A stretch of DNA of 64,000 bases, taken from contig CM032667.1 of the NCBI GenBank assembly GCA_019095985.1, positions 39,523,469 to 39,587,468 of the forward strand, given 5' to 3'. Positions within the stretch are counted from its first letter, which is position 1; each line of letters begins with the position of its first letter. Made by a program: the position numbers and the translations under genes. This document shows positions 46,380 to 58,173 of this stretch, one piece after another. The notes under the pieces were generated by a model. That model saw only the letters and a program-made list of their open reading frames with translations, made no database searches and had not been told where the DNA came from. Source of the DNA: Streblospio benedicti. Taxonomy: Eukaryota; Annelida; Polychaeta; Spionida; Spionidae.

Positions 46380-47522
46380 TTTTTTGTCTGCCAGACGATG
46401 TAATTCACTCTAAACCTTTTTGGGGAACGTTATGGGACTATCTTTTTCATATATCAAGTGGTAAATAATGACTCGCTGTTAAGATTTTGTGCCTATACTC
46501 ACACAATATCAGTATATATTATTCCTCCTTTTAGATAAGTACCAAACTGCATCCTTTACTAAAGCATTTACTAGGAACCTTTTTGTTGATTGCAGCACGA
46601 TTGTAACATGTACTGAGCAACAACACTGCGTGACATCATCGCAGTCACCATGGTCAGATTTCTGCCAACATAAAAGCTTACCAAGATGAAAATACATATT
46701 TTGGAGACTGCAACATTTAGTCCGTACCTTTAGAAAATCAAACACGATGGACCAATTATCTTGACATGATGTAAGGGTTTTGCCAGTTACATGTAGTTCT
46801 CCCCTTTCAGTCAGTAGTGTGCCCGCATGGAGAACTCTATTTTAGCCAAACCAGAAAACTTGCAAGCCTGTTTTTGAGACCTATTTTCCTGTAAAGGTGG
46901 CACATTTGAAAATCCTTATCAGCGACAACAAAACAACCACATATCTGTTATATAGACATTACACAGTATGCATTTATGTCTATTTTAAATCTTGAAATGA
47001 GGCACAGAGACGTGACACTTAATTTTGGTGACGTGATTTTCCTCGCTTGATGCTGTAGCTGTGCCATCAGCATAATTGGCATCAGCTCTGTAATTAGAAA
47101 AGCAGGAGAGAATAATGGAGCATTTTACCCAAATGACACAACACTACAGTTTGCCAGGATTACAGTTTAGCAGCCTCTTTATATTATTTTCAACTTTGTC
47201 TCTTTAATCCCACCTTTAACATCAACTGCTCACTTTATTGCTCAAATGTTAGTTTTGAGCTGTTGACATCTTCCAAATTAGGTCAATATATTCATAATGC
47301 ATTGAAGAAATATATCATGGGTTTGATGTCGATATGCATGAATCTAATGCCCGAATTTGGCGACTATTTATAATGGGCATGTGATTTGAAACGTGTTTAC
47401 AGTACAGGGTGCCGTTCACAGTACATTATGTCAACAACGATTACCTTTAAACCCTCCAAAGCGAAGACCTTTCTATGTTGGACACCTGCATTATTAGCAA
47501 TTTGACAAGGTCTGCATTATTG

Positions 47523-50500
47523 ATGTGCATTGTGCTGTATTACTGTGTGGCTAAGGAGCGTGAATCGAGTCCAGTGCTAGGTCAGTCTAAATCTACAACT
47601 TTGACTCAGACTAGTAAAAATGCTCCACTCTTACATCTCGTGATTCAGTGCTCAAAACCATCTGTCATTAAAGTGAGTAATAGCTATCTTTGCTTCCTTC
47701 TCCTGCTGGTCAGTGCTGATATTGATCCAAACCCTGGTCCGCCTCTAGCTACATTGTCAAATTCATTGTCAAATTCACTTGATAGTAGTTCTGATGGCTC
47801 AACCTATTACCCATGTGGGACCTGTCAAAGACCTGTGTCATGGGAAGACAGAGCTGTTTGCTGTGAGGAGTGTTATGCATGGTATCACATTGATTGCCAC
47901 AACATAAATACTGAATCCTATGAAAAGTTAAAGTCACCTAGTATAAGTTGGGTATGTGGAAATTGTGGCGAAACAAACTATTCTCAATACGCATTTCAAA
48001 CATCAATTCAAGGTTTTGGCGACCTAACAACAAATAAATTTCACACACTTAGTGCAAGCATTGACTGCACAATAAATTCAGATGCTAGTTTTTCACATTT
48101 TGGCTTTCCTTTGTATACATCTTCCCCAGAGAAAAAGCCCCAACCGGCAAAAAGTTTTAGACCCAAGAAACGCAGAACAATACGCGTTGTTATCCTAAAT
48201 TGCCAAAGCATTAAAAACAAACCTGAGCTCCTACAGAACATGACAGATTCTTTAAAACCGGACATTGTTATCGGTACTGAGTCTTGGCTAGTTCCCCCAC
48301 ATAAGGAAAATGGTATCCTCAATTCAGAAGTGTTCCCTGATGGCTACAAACAATCAATAGCAAGAAGGGACAGGCAAGAAGTGCCTCAGTATTCAGATGA
48401 ACCGAATGTACGTGGTGGTGGCACATTTGTGCTCGTCAAAGACGATATCATAGCAGTAAGACAAACTGAATTGGAAACAGATTGTGAGATAGTATGGTCC
48501 AAGATAGATATTGCTGGATGTAAGACCGTGTATGTGGGCTCCTACTATAGGCCCCACGAAAATGACAGACACAGCCTTGAAGAGCTCACGAAGTCCCTGA
48601 GCAGAGTATGTAACAGCAGCTCTAGCCACATCTGGCTTGGGGGGGACTTTAATTTCCCGGGGTATAACTGGTCAGGAGACCACCTTAAGTCTAAATGTAG
48701 CCAGCCAGAGCTAACAAGATCCTTTTTAGAAATAATAGCAGATAATAGTCTCTCACAAATTGTTAAAGAACCTACTTACTATGAGAACACTTTAGACCTT
48801 TTCCTAGTTAATAACCCTTCCATAGTACATAATTGCCAAGTCATCCCGGGTATATCAAAAGATGGCCACAGTGCGGTGTATGTCGAGCTTGACATATCTC
48901 TCACAAGACGTACCAAGAAGCCTAGGAAAGTACTTAGCTATAGGAAGGCAGATTGGGTAAAACTGAAGGAAGATATGGAAAATGCTTGTCATGACATTAT
49001 GAGAAAGACTACTGAAGACACCCCTGTGGATGACATCCTTTCAAAATTCACAGATTCTCTAAACATAGCAATAGACAACAATATCCCATCATTTATGACT
49101 AAGTCCAGAGAAAAGCCACCATGGATAACTCCAGAAACAAGAAGGCTTCTAAACAAACAGAGGAAACTTTTCATGAAGCAGAAGGGATGCTCTAAGGCCA
49201 GTCGTGCTGCACAGCACTACCGCTCTCTGAAAGCCTTCACGCAGCGCAGCATAAGGAGGTCCTACTGGCAGTACCTAGAGAGAACACTAAGTGACAACGG
49301 GCGTTTCGCCGAATAGTGATAAGAAGTTCTGGCGTTTTATCAAGCACCAGAAGCAGGATGCTCAAGGAGTGGCACCCCTGAAGTGTCAGGGTAAGCTTGA
49401 GGACGATCCTAGTAAGAAAGCCAACATACTCAATGACCAGTTCCAATCAGTCTTTTCCCCAAGAAGTCCTCTGTCGCTGAGAGCACTGTGTACCAGAGCC
49501 GTAGGCACCATCAAGCCAGATGATGCCACACATACCATACCACAGATGCCAGGTATCAACATCACGGAGGAGGGAGTACGGAAGCTGCTAGAAAAGCTGA
49601 ACCCAAACAAAGCATCAGGCCCAGACCACATCAGTCCACTTGTGTTGAGGGAGCTTGCACCGGTCGTTGCCCCAGTTATTACAAGGCTGTACCGTGCCTC
49701 ACTGCAACAGGGTAAAACTCCTGATGCTTGGAGGGAAGCCCATGTTACTCCCGTCTTTAAGAAAGGAGAGCGCTACAAGGCTGTAAATTATAGGCCCGTC
49801 TCTCTCACCTGCATCCTATGCAAGCAAATGGAGCACATCTTGGCTAGCAGCATCATGAGACACTTGACAAACAGTAACCTCCTGTATTCTGGACAACATG
49901 GATTCCGCTCAAAACTATCATGCGAGACACAGCTGTTAGAATTTACAGCAGATGTCCTAAATACAGTGCAGGATAGGAAGCAGTGCGATACAGTGGTAAT
50001 GGATTTCAGTAAGGCTTTTGACAAAGTGTCCCACAACCACTTAATATTCAAAATGGAAAATTTGGGAATTGATCCGAAGACTACAGCATGGGTGAAGTCG
50101 TTTCTGTCATACAGGACACAGAAGGTAGTCATTGATGGAGAGACTTCCGACTCTGTGCCAGTCACAAGTGGCGTCCCCCAGGGGTCTGTCTTAGGCCCCA
50201 TACTCTTCCTGGCCTACATCAATGACCTTCCCCAGTACACAAGACACTCACAAGTGCGTCTATTTGCAGATGACACAATTGTGTATATCACTGTGTCATC
50301 GACAGATGATTGTCAACAGCTGCAAGATGACTTGAAGAGTCTTGAGATGTGGGAAAAAGAGTGGCTGATGGAGTTCCACCCTGCAAAGTGCAATGTGATC
50401 CGTATCACAAGGAAGAAGAACAGAGTATCTTTCCCCTATAAGCTGCATGGCCAAGTTTTGGAGGATGTGAACTCTGCAAAGTACCTTGGTGTGACAATCA

Positions 50501-51063
50501 CAGATGACTTGTCATGGAACAGGCACATTCAGCAGGTGACCTCAAAGGCCAATAGCAAATTAGGCTTTTTGAAGAGAAATATCAAAGTGAAGTCCAAAGA
50601 AATGAAAGAGAAAGCCTATAAGGCGATTGTAAGGCCAACTATTGAGTATTGCTCAACAGTGTGGGACCCATACACCAAGCAACAGACAACTATGCTTGAA
50701 ATGGTACAGCGCCGAGCTGCGCGATGGGTAACCGGGCGCTTTCACAACACATCATCAGTTGGTGAAATGCTGGAGGAACTCCATTGGAGACCACTAGCCC
50801 ATCGTAGAGAAAATAGTAGACTCTGTTTAATGTATAAAATAGTGCATGGCCTTGTAAACATACCAATTGGCAAATACTTTTTCCTGCAAAGAAATGGTGT
50901 CCACCTCCAACCCATAGTATCCCGTACCCAATATCACCAGTATTCATTTTTCCCTCGTACAATAGTAGATTGGAATCAGCTCCCTAGAGACACACTTTCA
51001 TCCAAATCACTGGAGATCTTCAAGAATAGGATTTCCAATGTGTCTCATCCCCCACCTTATTAA
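47523..51063 (+). CDS. LINE polyprotein: 2A peptide, PHD finger, APE endonuclease, reverse transcriptase
   Basis: Numbering starts at the ATG at 47475, but the first 10 residues come from the flanking repeat; the LINE's own first Met is at 47523. Residues 71-81 are a hydrophobic run (YLCFLLLLVSA) leading to a 2A motif DIDPNPGP (82-89). A C4HC3 PHD finger follows (C114, C117, C130, C133, H138, C141, C161, C164). An APE-type endonuclease starts near 236 (ILNCQS, GTESW, YYRPH, GGDFN, KDGHSAV). After a one-base frame change near 49284 comes a full reverse transcriptase: NYRPVSLTCI, GQHGFRS, DFSKAFDKVSH, SGVPQGSVLGP, LFADDT, AKYLGVTI. The change looks like one extra G in the GGG at about 49283-49285. 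The rest of roughly 1,190 codons is open. That implies a young copy, and the change may be a read error. LINE proteins copy the element's RNA at a nicked target site. Confidence 0.88.
47718..47741 (+). promoter_or_regulatory. 2A ribosome-skipping site in the LINE ORF
   Basis: Codes DIDPNPGP, fitting the 2A consensus D-x-E-x-N-P-G-P with Asp for Glu. In known 2A peptides the ribosome skips the Gly-Pro bond, releasing the upstream product (here 88 aa or fewer) from the PHD-endonuclease-RT protein. 2A-like motifs are established in APE-type LINEs of several invertebrates. Activity of this Asp variant is not shown by sequence alone. Confidence 0.75.
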
Positions 51064-51237
51064 CCCCTTTCTTCTCTTCTCTGCTTTTATCTTGCACTCT
51101 ACTAACATTTTATCCCCCCACCGTACGTTTATTCTTTATTTTGTCCCACTAACACCTATCTCTTTCTCTCTTCTCTACGCACCCAACCTATAAGCATCTA
51201 GCCAGATGGAAGGTTGCAAAATCTGTAAATCTGTAAG

Positions 51238-53482
51238 CACGCTATTTTCAAGATATAGTGGCCACGGTGTAATGAGAATGTTCACAAATTGTGAGCCATA
51301 TTTCCATATGGCAATTGGCGAAGGGCCATGAAAATGAGTCAAGCGTAACACTCTGGAGCTGGTTTATGTCATGGCATGTGAATGAATCCACTTTTGAGGT
51401 TTATAAACCACAAAATATTTATATATGTGAACTGTACTTTTTACATTCCACATTAATATAGTAAATTGCGGACTTCTTATATGCACATGAAGATTTCCTG
51501 CTCATCTGTTGACAAACACGTTTTTTGACACAGTGTTCTGACTGGCGAAGAGACGGCTATAGTTTTGTCTGCTGCAAAATACAATTCAATTTAAACCTTT
51601 TTGGGGGGACGTTATGATATTATCTTTTTCTTATATCCAGTGGTAAAAAGTTACTAGTTATTATTTATTGCCAACACTCGCACATTATCAGTATACATTT
51701 GTTTTGTCTTTTAGACTAGAGCCAAACTACACATTTTACTACACATTTACTAGTATATTTGTTGTGAATTGGAGCCTAATTGTAACATGATCATAACAAT
51801 AACATTGTGTGGCATCAATTAACTTGTAACTATTGTATTTCTCATTAAATTGAAAAGACATATTTTGGAGGCTGCAACAGTCAGTCTCTTAAACTCTACC
51901 TATGGCAAACCACACATAAGGGACCAATTCTCAAGGCAGTAGTGTGGCGGCATGGAGTTCTCTCTTTGCTCCAAACCTGAAACCTTGGCAAGCCCGTTTT
52001 TTAGACTTATTTCCTGTAAAGGCGACACATTTGAAAATCATTATCAGGGAAAACAATACACGCACATTTCAGTTCCATAAATACATTCCATTACACAATA
52101 TACATTTATGTATATTTTTAACATTAGAAATACGCACAGTGTCTTTATACTTAATTTTTGGTAAGTTGTGTTGTATTCACCACTGTTTTTCCTCCCCTGT
52201 TGCTGTCGCTGACGCCATAATCATAATTGGCATCAGCTCACTAATTAGAAAAGGCGGCTAGAATATCTGGCGTTTTACCCAAAGGACACAACACTACAGT
52301 TTGTATGGATTACAATTAAGCAGTCTCTTAAGAGATAATATGAATTTATATTATTTTCAACCTTGTCTCTTTAGCTCCATCTAGAATATAATGTGCTCAC
52401 TTTATTGAGCAGAAATGTTAGTTTTGAGCCGTTGACATCTTACAAATTAAGTCAAAATATTCAGAATGCATTGAACAAATGTCATGGGTTTGATGTCAAT
52501 ATGCACGAATTCAATGCATGAAGTTTGTGAATATTCATTGTGTTTCAAAACGTGTTAACAGTACAATTCCCATTCACATTACATTATGTCAAAATAGATT
52601 ACCTCATCACCAATTCATCATCACCAAGTCATTAAGGGAACGAGAACAGCCGGCTATTTTGAAGATATAGTGGCCAAGGTGTTATGAGAATGTTCACAAA
52701 GTGTGAGCCATATTTCCATATGGCAATTGGCGAAGGGCCTTGACAATCAGCGAAACGGAACGCCCTGGAGCTGTTTTATGCCATGGCATGTGAATGTTAA
52801 CACGTTTGAGGTTTATAAACCACAAGATATGTATATATGTGGAATGTACTTTTTTAATTCCCCATTTAGGTAGTAAATTGTTGACCTCTGATATGCAGAT
52901 GAAGATTTCCTGCTGATCTGTTGACAAACACGTTTTTTGACACAGTGTTCTAACTGCCAAAGGGACAGCTATAATTTTGTCTGCTGGAAAATACAATTCA
53001 CTTTAAACCTTTTTGGGGACGTTATGTTATTATCTTTTTCGTAAATCAAGCGGTAAAAGATTATTTCTTGTTAACATTTATTATCAACACTCGATCAATA
53101 TCAGTATATATATTTTTTCACTTTTAGACAAGTACCAAAATGCATGATTTCCCTAAGAATTACTAGGAAATGTTTTGTGGGTTGCAGCACGATTGTAACA
53201 TGTACTGAGCAACAACACTACGTGACCTCATCGAAATCACTACCATTATATTTCTGCCAACATAATAGATCGCCACATTTTGTATGAAAATACATATTTT
53301 GGAGACTGCAACAGTCAGTCTGTACCTTTCACAAATCAAGCATGATGGACCAACTACGTTGACAAGATGCAATGGTGTTTGTTACGAGCGAGTTCCCTCC
53401 CCTTTCCGTCAGTAGTGTGCCCACACGGAGGTCTCTATTTGGTCCAAACCTGAAACCTTGGCAAGCCCGTTTTTGAGACTTT
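51238..53482 (+). repeat. Roughly 2-kb tandem repeat array, right of the LINE
   Basis: Module e resumes at 51238, then b (51390-51850), c (51860-52110), d (52130-52610), e (52640-52790), b (52800-53280), c (53290-53482). These are among the better preserved units. Module b is flanked by e on the left and c on the right each time, which is the tandem signature. Confidence 0.85.
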
Positions 53483-54194
53483 GGTTTAATATGTGTTTAT
53501 TCAGCAATTATCCAACAGCGTATACACTATTAAAAGGATGTTTGCTTGTACCATGGTGTTTGAGTGTGTTCAAGAATCATAGGTCCTAGCGTTTACATGA
53601 AATAAAACTTATTCAGATCACTTTGTACTTGTTATAAACTGGTGGACAGGACAGCATTGAAGACTATTTTATTACTTGAAATGTCAGCATTATTGCATCC
53701 AAATAGTAAATTATTTGCCGTGATGGGCATAATACCTAGAAAATCGGTTAACAGTCGGTTACTATCATCAAATAAAGGGCAGTATGAAAAGTAATGCTGT
53801 ACATTTTCATAATTAGCCCCAAGGTTACAGGCTGGACTGTCTATTACATACAGACTTGCTAACAGATCACCATGCAACTTACTAGAGACAATTCGCATTC
53901 TGGCATGGTGCACTGCGGGCCATCATTCCCCATAGTAATACAGGACGTGTAGCTCTCTAGCTACCATTTTAAAGCTGTTTTCAAAACTTTCAACACTTTG
54001 GAGGCCTTCTTATCATGGCTAAGGTCATTCCAATGACCAATGGCTCTATGGAAGAATGACCTCTTATAGTTTTCAAGCCTATTATATGGAATGCAGGCAT
54101 TATTCTCATTTCTGAGTTTTCCATTGTAGGTTATTAGAGAATCGTAGGCACAGATATGTATGTGATGGGACCTTTCTATATTCTTACCCATAAT
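53483..54194 (-). mobile_element. 5'-truncated LINE fragment (reverse-transcriptase C-terminus)
   Basis: A 13-bp duplication TTTTTGAGACTTT at 53470-53482 and 54195-54207 brackets the insert exactly. It lies in module c where the intact sequence reads GTTTTTGAGACTTATTTCC. On the minus strand one frame reads YNRLENYKRSFFHRAIGHWN and another HHARMRIVSSKLHGDLLASL, SPACNLGANYENVQHYFSYC. The latter is the Cys-His tail typical of Jockey/CR1-group reverse transcriptases in invertebrates. The two parts are in different frames with a stop region between, so the copy is dead. It is a different LINE from that at 47505. Confidence 0.75.
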
Positions 54195-54207
54195 TTTTTG
54201 AGACTTT

Positions 54208-55800
54208 TTGCCTGTATCGGTGACACATTTGAAAATCCTTGTCAGGGAAAACAGAACAACCACATATCTGTTCTATATAGCCATTACATTACACAATATA
54301 CATTTATGTATATTTTAAATCCTAAAGAGAGGCGCAGATACCAGACAATTACTTTTAGCGAAGTTGTACTGTATTCAGCATCATATGGTATGGTAATCAT
54401 AATTGGCATCCATTCAGTGATTAGAAAAGGCACAAAGAATGATGAATGATTCTAGCCAAACGACCCCACATTACAGTTTGTCAGGATTACTGTTTAGCAG
54501 CCACTTTATATTATTTTCAACCTCGCATGCAGGACTCTCTCTGGACCAAACCTGAAACCTTGGCAAGCCCGTTTTTTAGACTAATTTCTTGTAAAGGAGC
54601 CACATTTGAAAACCCTTATCAGGGACAACAAAACACCGAACTCCCTGTTCTATAAAGGCATTACATTACACAATATACATGTATGTATAATTTTAATATT
54701 AGAAATAGGCACAGGGTCTTTACACTTACAATGTAATTGTGGCGACGTTGTGTTGTATCCACCACTGTTTTTCATCCCCTGCTGCTGTCACCGGCGTTAT
54801 AATCATAATAAGCATCAGCTCAGTAGTGAACAACGGCAACGAAAAAGTCATTCTGCAATTAAGAAAATTCGATGTATAACGAATAACGACGATATTATCG
54901 AGTGGGAAATTGCGTCGAGAAATCAGTATCATATTAAAAGCATAAAGTACATTCATGTACACGTAGATAATAGCTGTCAACAATCAGAACAACAATGTCT
55001 TCATCACTTAATTCATTATTTCATTTGCATCACATATCAGTATTGTTGAAATAATATAACTTTATTAAAGATTTTTGGTTCTCTATTTTTTTTTCTATTT
55101 GCTTGCAGGTAATGTTCAAATCATATTTGAAACGGGGAAAATCGATATTGATTGAGTTTTATTATTTATTTATTTTTTTAAACATAATTCAGTGGTGTAT
55201 GTATGTGGGAATGTTGCTGTGTACCGTTTTAATTCAGGGGGATTGTAACATGTACAGAACAATAACACTGCCTGACAACAAGACACAAGCATCTTTGTAC
55301 GGTGCTAGAATTTGAATTCGGGTAATACTTAGTTTGGAGACTGCAAAAGTCAGTCTCTTAGGCTGTACCTATAGTGACGTATATGTCATGGGTTTGATGT
55401 CAATATACATGAATTCAATGCCCGAAGTTGGTAAATATTCATAGTGGACCCTTGTTTTGGAACGTGTTAACAGTACAATGTGCCATCCACAGTACATTAT
55501 GTCAACATACCTTAAACCATATCAATTAGAACACCTTCCTATGATCGACACATGCATTAATATCAATTTGCCAAAGTAAATCATCCACCAATTCATTTAC
55601 CAGAAAAGAAGCAGGCTCTTTTGAAGATATAATGGCAAATGTGTTGTGAGAATGTTCACAAAGTGTGAGCCATATTTCCACATGAAAATTGGAGATCAGT
55701 GGAGTGGAAAGCTCTGGGGCTGTTTTATGTCATGGCCATAATTCCATTTGTATTATGATGGCTAAATCGATTAGTGCAATTTATTCTCTTTTCAATAGTA
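54208..55800 (+). repeat. Roughly 2-kb repeat array, degraded end
   Basis: c resumes (54208-54320), d (54340-54535), then c again (54540-54710) joined at 'cctcgcatgcaggactct', d (54720-54830), unassigned sequence, b fragment (55195-55310), c/d (55325-55500) and e (55510-55740). The plus-strand frame 54606-55049 runs through module d and unrelated sequence and is not a gene. Confidence 0.7.
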
Positions 55801-55923
55801 TAGAAAGCTCTTTTTTACGTCATGATGGATGGTAACACTATTACAGATATCTTTCTGGATGGTGTTGTAGGAATTTTATTTTTAAAATGAAATTTGATTG
55901 TTTAGGTGTTTGGGGTTTTTGTT

Positions 55924-56105
55924 GCGTCGCTTCAGCTCAGCTGCTGAAGCAAGCATTGTGTTTGGTTCGTTTGTAACTATGTTTGTAGTAACTATGTAAC
56001 TATGTTTGTCTCTGGACAAGCTAGCGGGCGTACCGATGAACCGATTTCGTTCAAACTTTATACAACTATGAGGTTTGAGACGACACCGAAGTGATTCGAT
56101 TTTGG
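55924..56105 (+). mobile_element. Short unclassified interspersed element, copy 2
   Basis: Starts TTGCGTCGCTTCAGCTCAGC and ends AAGTGATTCGATTTTGG, the reverse orientation of 7272-7437. It includes 'ctctggacaagctagcggg' and 'cgttcaaactttatacaac'. Confidence 0.6.
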
Positions 56106-56515
56106 GCAATCTGCCAATTAAACTGTGGTTTCTAGAAGCCCATTCATGATATTCTTACTGATATCAAAGATATTATAGAACAAGATGCCAAACTCCAGCA
56201 AGCCTTATGGAAAATGTGTGCTGCAGCACAGCAGCGCCCCTAGTGGCCAGCGTTTTCAATACAGTTCCAAGCAGAGACTTGCAATGGTATATTCATTAAT
56301 TTTACTGAAGAAAACCATTTTATTAGTGCTTATTAATGAAGTTGCTATTTTAGCAATTTTATATATAGTTTATATAGTATTAGCCTGTGTTATTATCACC
56401 ATTGTTTTCACTCTTCGTCTTTCTTAGATATATTAAAAGTCTGTTTAATGTCAATGTATCAGTGCACTGCAGTCACTACATGTAATTTGAGCAATGGTTT
56501 CTTCAAAAAGTCGAA
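56106..56515. other. No feature seen
   Basis: Contains a short frame (56185-56427) with a hydrophobic second half. Nothing recognisable. Confidence 0.4.
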
Positions 56516-57312
56516 AAAATATGTATCATATTAAGCTAGCAGATTAATTTATACTTTTTAAAAAACATAGAGTTGCATATGATTGGTTATTTCACTGCCA
56601 GTTATTAAAAATTTATTCAATTTAGATGGGTTGATGAATGGAAATGGGAAGATTTATGAGTGTTAACAATAATATGAAGCCTAGATCTACAAATAACAAC
56701 TGTTGTCTATTCATTAGTACGACAAACTTTGTATAAAACTGGAATATTGATAGGTCCTACAATACCTACGTGTAGATCTATAAGGAATATAAGTTAAATA
56801 TATAGTTTAGATGGTGCACATTTATACGGAATACAGTCAAAGAATAGAGGATCTAAGTCTAGGTTCATATCAATATCATTAGCTCTAATTATTAGCTCTA
56901 TAATGGCTTGTAAAGGTTGCTAACTAAATCTGCTAGACGGTCACACTGAAGTGCATGAAGTACAATTAACTAGATTTCGCCATCTATTAATTCTAAGATA
57001 ATATAAGATAATGTTAAGGACAATATAGGCCATCTAATGGCATCTTACCCTATGTTATCTTTGTTATAACAAAGTTGCTAACTTATGTCTCTTCGGACCC
57101 TTGAATGCTTGTACATCTTTTGAGAAATTTTCTAATATGAGAAGGTTCTATAATGAATAAGAATATGTTAAAAGCGCTTCCATTCATCAAACCATCTAAA
57201 CTGAATAAATTTCAATATCTGGCAGTGAAATAACCAATCATGTGCAACGCTATATTTTTTATATATGTATAAATTAATCCGCTAGTTTAAATATGATACA
57301 TTTTTTTTTTCT
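56516..57312. mobile_element. Foldback-type element with about 130-bp inverted repeats
   Basis: 56516-56648 ('atatgtatcatattaagcta' through 'ggttgatgaatggaa') is the reverse complement of about 57172-57312 with scattered mismatches, including GATTGGTTATTTCACTGCCA. The 520-base middle has no frame. No target duplication could be fixed, so the class is open. Confidence 0.7.
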
Positions 57313-57790
57313 CATAGAGATGTAAAAGATGTGAGATAAACTGCAGCAGAGAAGACTTGAAACCTGCAGAATGATTGTACACAAATGCAAATAGATATTT
57401 GGCCATATTTTGTTGTGATTTTTAGTATTTTCTAGTGAGTAACAAAAAAAATTATGGAACTTTATTATGGAATACTAGATAGATAGATACCTAAGTTGCT
57501 GTGCATGATTTATAGTAGTTTTTTTTATCAGTGGACACTAATTGTAATAAATGCTATTCACTTGGCCTAAGGCTCATCTTAAGATTTCACAGAAGACAGT
57601 CTTCAATAATGTAAGACTTAGTCAGACTGCCTGGTAGTATTAAAGAGGATTGATATTAGATATTATTATGTGTTACATATGGATATATTATACATATAAA
57701 GTCACACAAGTACATAACCTTACTGTGATACAAAATGCCAGTATTACACTCCGTTACAAGTACAATATGCAGAAAGAATTTTTCCCTCTT
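57313..57790. other. No feature seen
   Basis: AT-rich sequence. The C-terminal part of a long minus-strand frame runs through it, but no SWIM Cys/His motif is present. Confidence 0.4.
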
Positions 57791-58015
57791 CCATGCATTG
57801 TAGTAGGCCGATTTGGTAACAGGATCACGATCTCTTATTCTGGGTTTAACTTTGCTTCTTATAGCAAAATATTTGCTCTCATCATATTTTTGGAAAAGTA
57901 TTTCCAAAACATCACCATTAATGGCCATTGTATATCCTTTCATTTTATTATATTGTCTAAAGGTTGCATGATCATAGTCATCAAAAGAAGTCAAATAATT
58001 GTACATATCAAACAT
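57791..58015 (-). pseudogene. Exon fragment of a SWIM/YqaJ-family protein
   Basis: The minus-strand frame reads MFDMYNYLTSFDDYDHATFR, QYNKMKGYTMAINGDVLEIL, DESKYFAIRSKVKPRIRDRD and PVTKSAYYNAW. The phrases SFDDYDHATFRxY, YFAIRSKVKPRxRDxDPVTK and YYNxW are characteristic of the region before the SWIM zinc finger in invertebrate proteins that also carry a YqaJ-type exonuclease. The SWIM finger and nuclease are not found nearby, so this is a lone exon or truncated copy. Recognition is from memory of the family. Confidence 0.55.
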
Positions 58016-58147
58016 AGAAATTAAACATAGTTTTAAACAGGATAATAGTCCAATTATACACATTGAGCTTTCAACAGGAACTCCTGCCTTGATCACAATG
58101 ACGTCACGAGTCGTCACTGTGCGCGCAGGAAAGTCCTCAGCTGCGTG

Positions 58148-58173
58148 CCCCCCCCCCCCCCCCCCCCCCCCCC
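58148..58173 (+). repeat. Poly-C run, 26 bases
   Basis: Uninterrupted C run separating the SWIM/YqaJ and Penelope-like fragments. It makes a poly-Gly stretch in the minus-strand frame that is not real. Confidence 0.98.

Larger units (their letters stand above)
42880..47504 (+). repeat. Roughly 2-kb tandem repeat array, left of the LINE
   Basis: Modules follow the usual order: d (42880-43320), e (43320-43560), b (43570 on), then an internal 992-bp duplication, b end and c start (45395-45600), d (45600-45735), a MITE, b (46380-46680), c (46690-46990), d (47000-47450), e (47450-47504). The e module breaks at the LINE and resumes at 51238. Confidence 0.8.
47505..51237 (+). mobile_element. CR1-like LINE, nearly intact
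   Basis: The element replaces part of repeat module e. The left flank stops after 'gcattattagcaatttg' (47504) and the right flank resumes at 'gctattttcaagatatagtg' (51239). About 46 bases of the expected target are missing, and no target duplication is seen. It carries one long coding region (2A, PHD finger, APE endonuclease, reverse transcriptase) and a 3' UTR of about 175 bases ending in a doubled AATCTGTA. CR1/L2-group LINEs typically end in short tandem repeats. Only about 18 bases precede the first likely Met, so the 5' end may be slightly truncated. Confidence 0.85.

Noticed and set aside
47475-47522. Extra 16 N-terminal residues of the LINE frame
   Set aside because: The first 10 residues are repeat module e, not LINE. 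The element's first Met is at 47523.
54606-55049. 147-aa plus-strand frame
   Set aside because: Its first half is repeat module c/d, seen non-coding elsewhere; the rest is chance.
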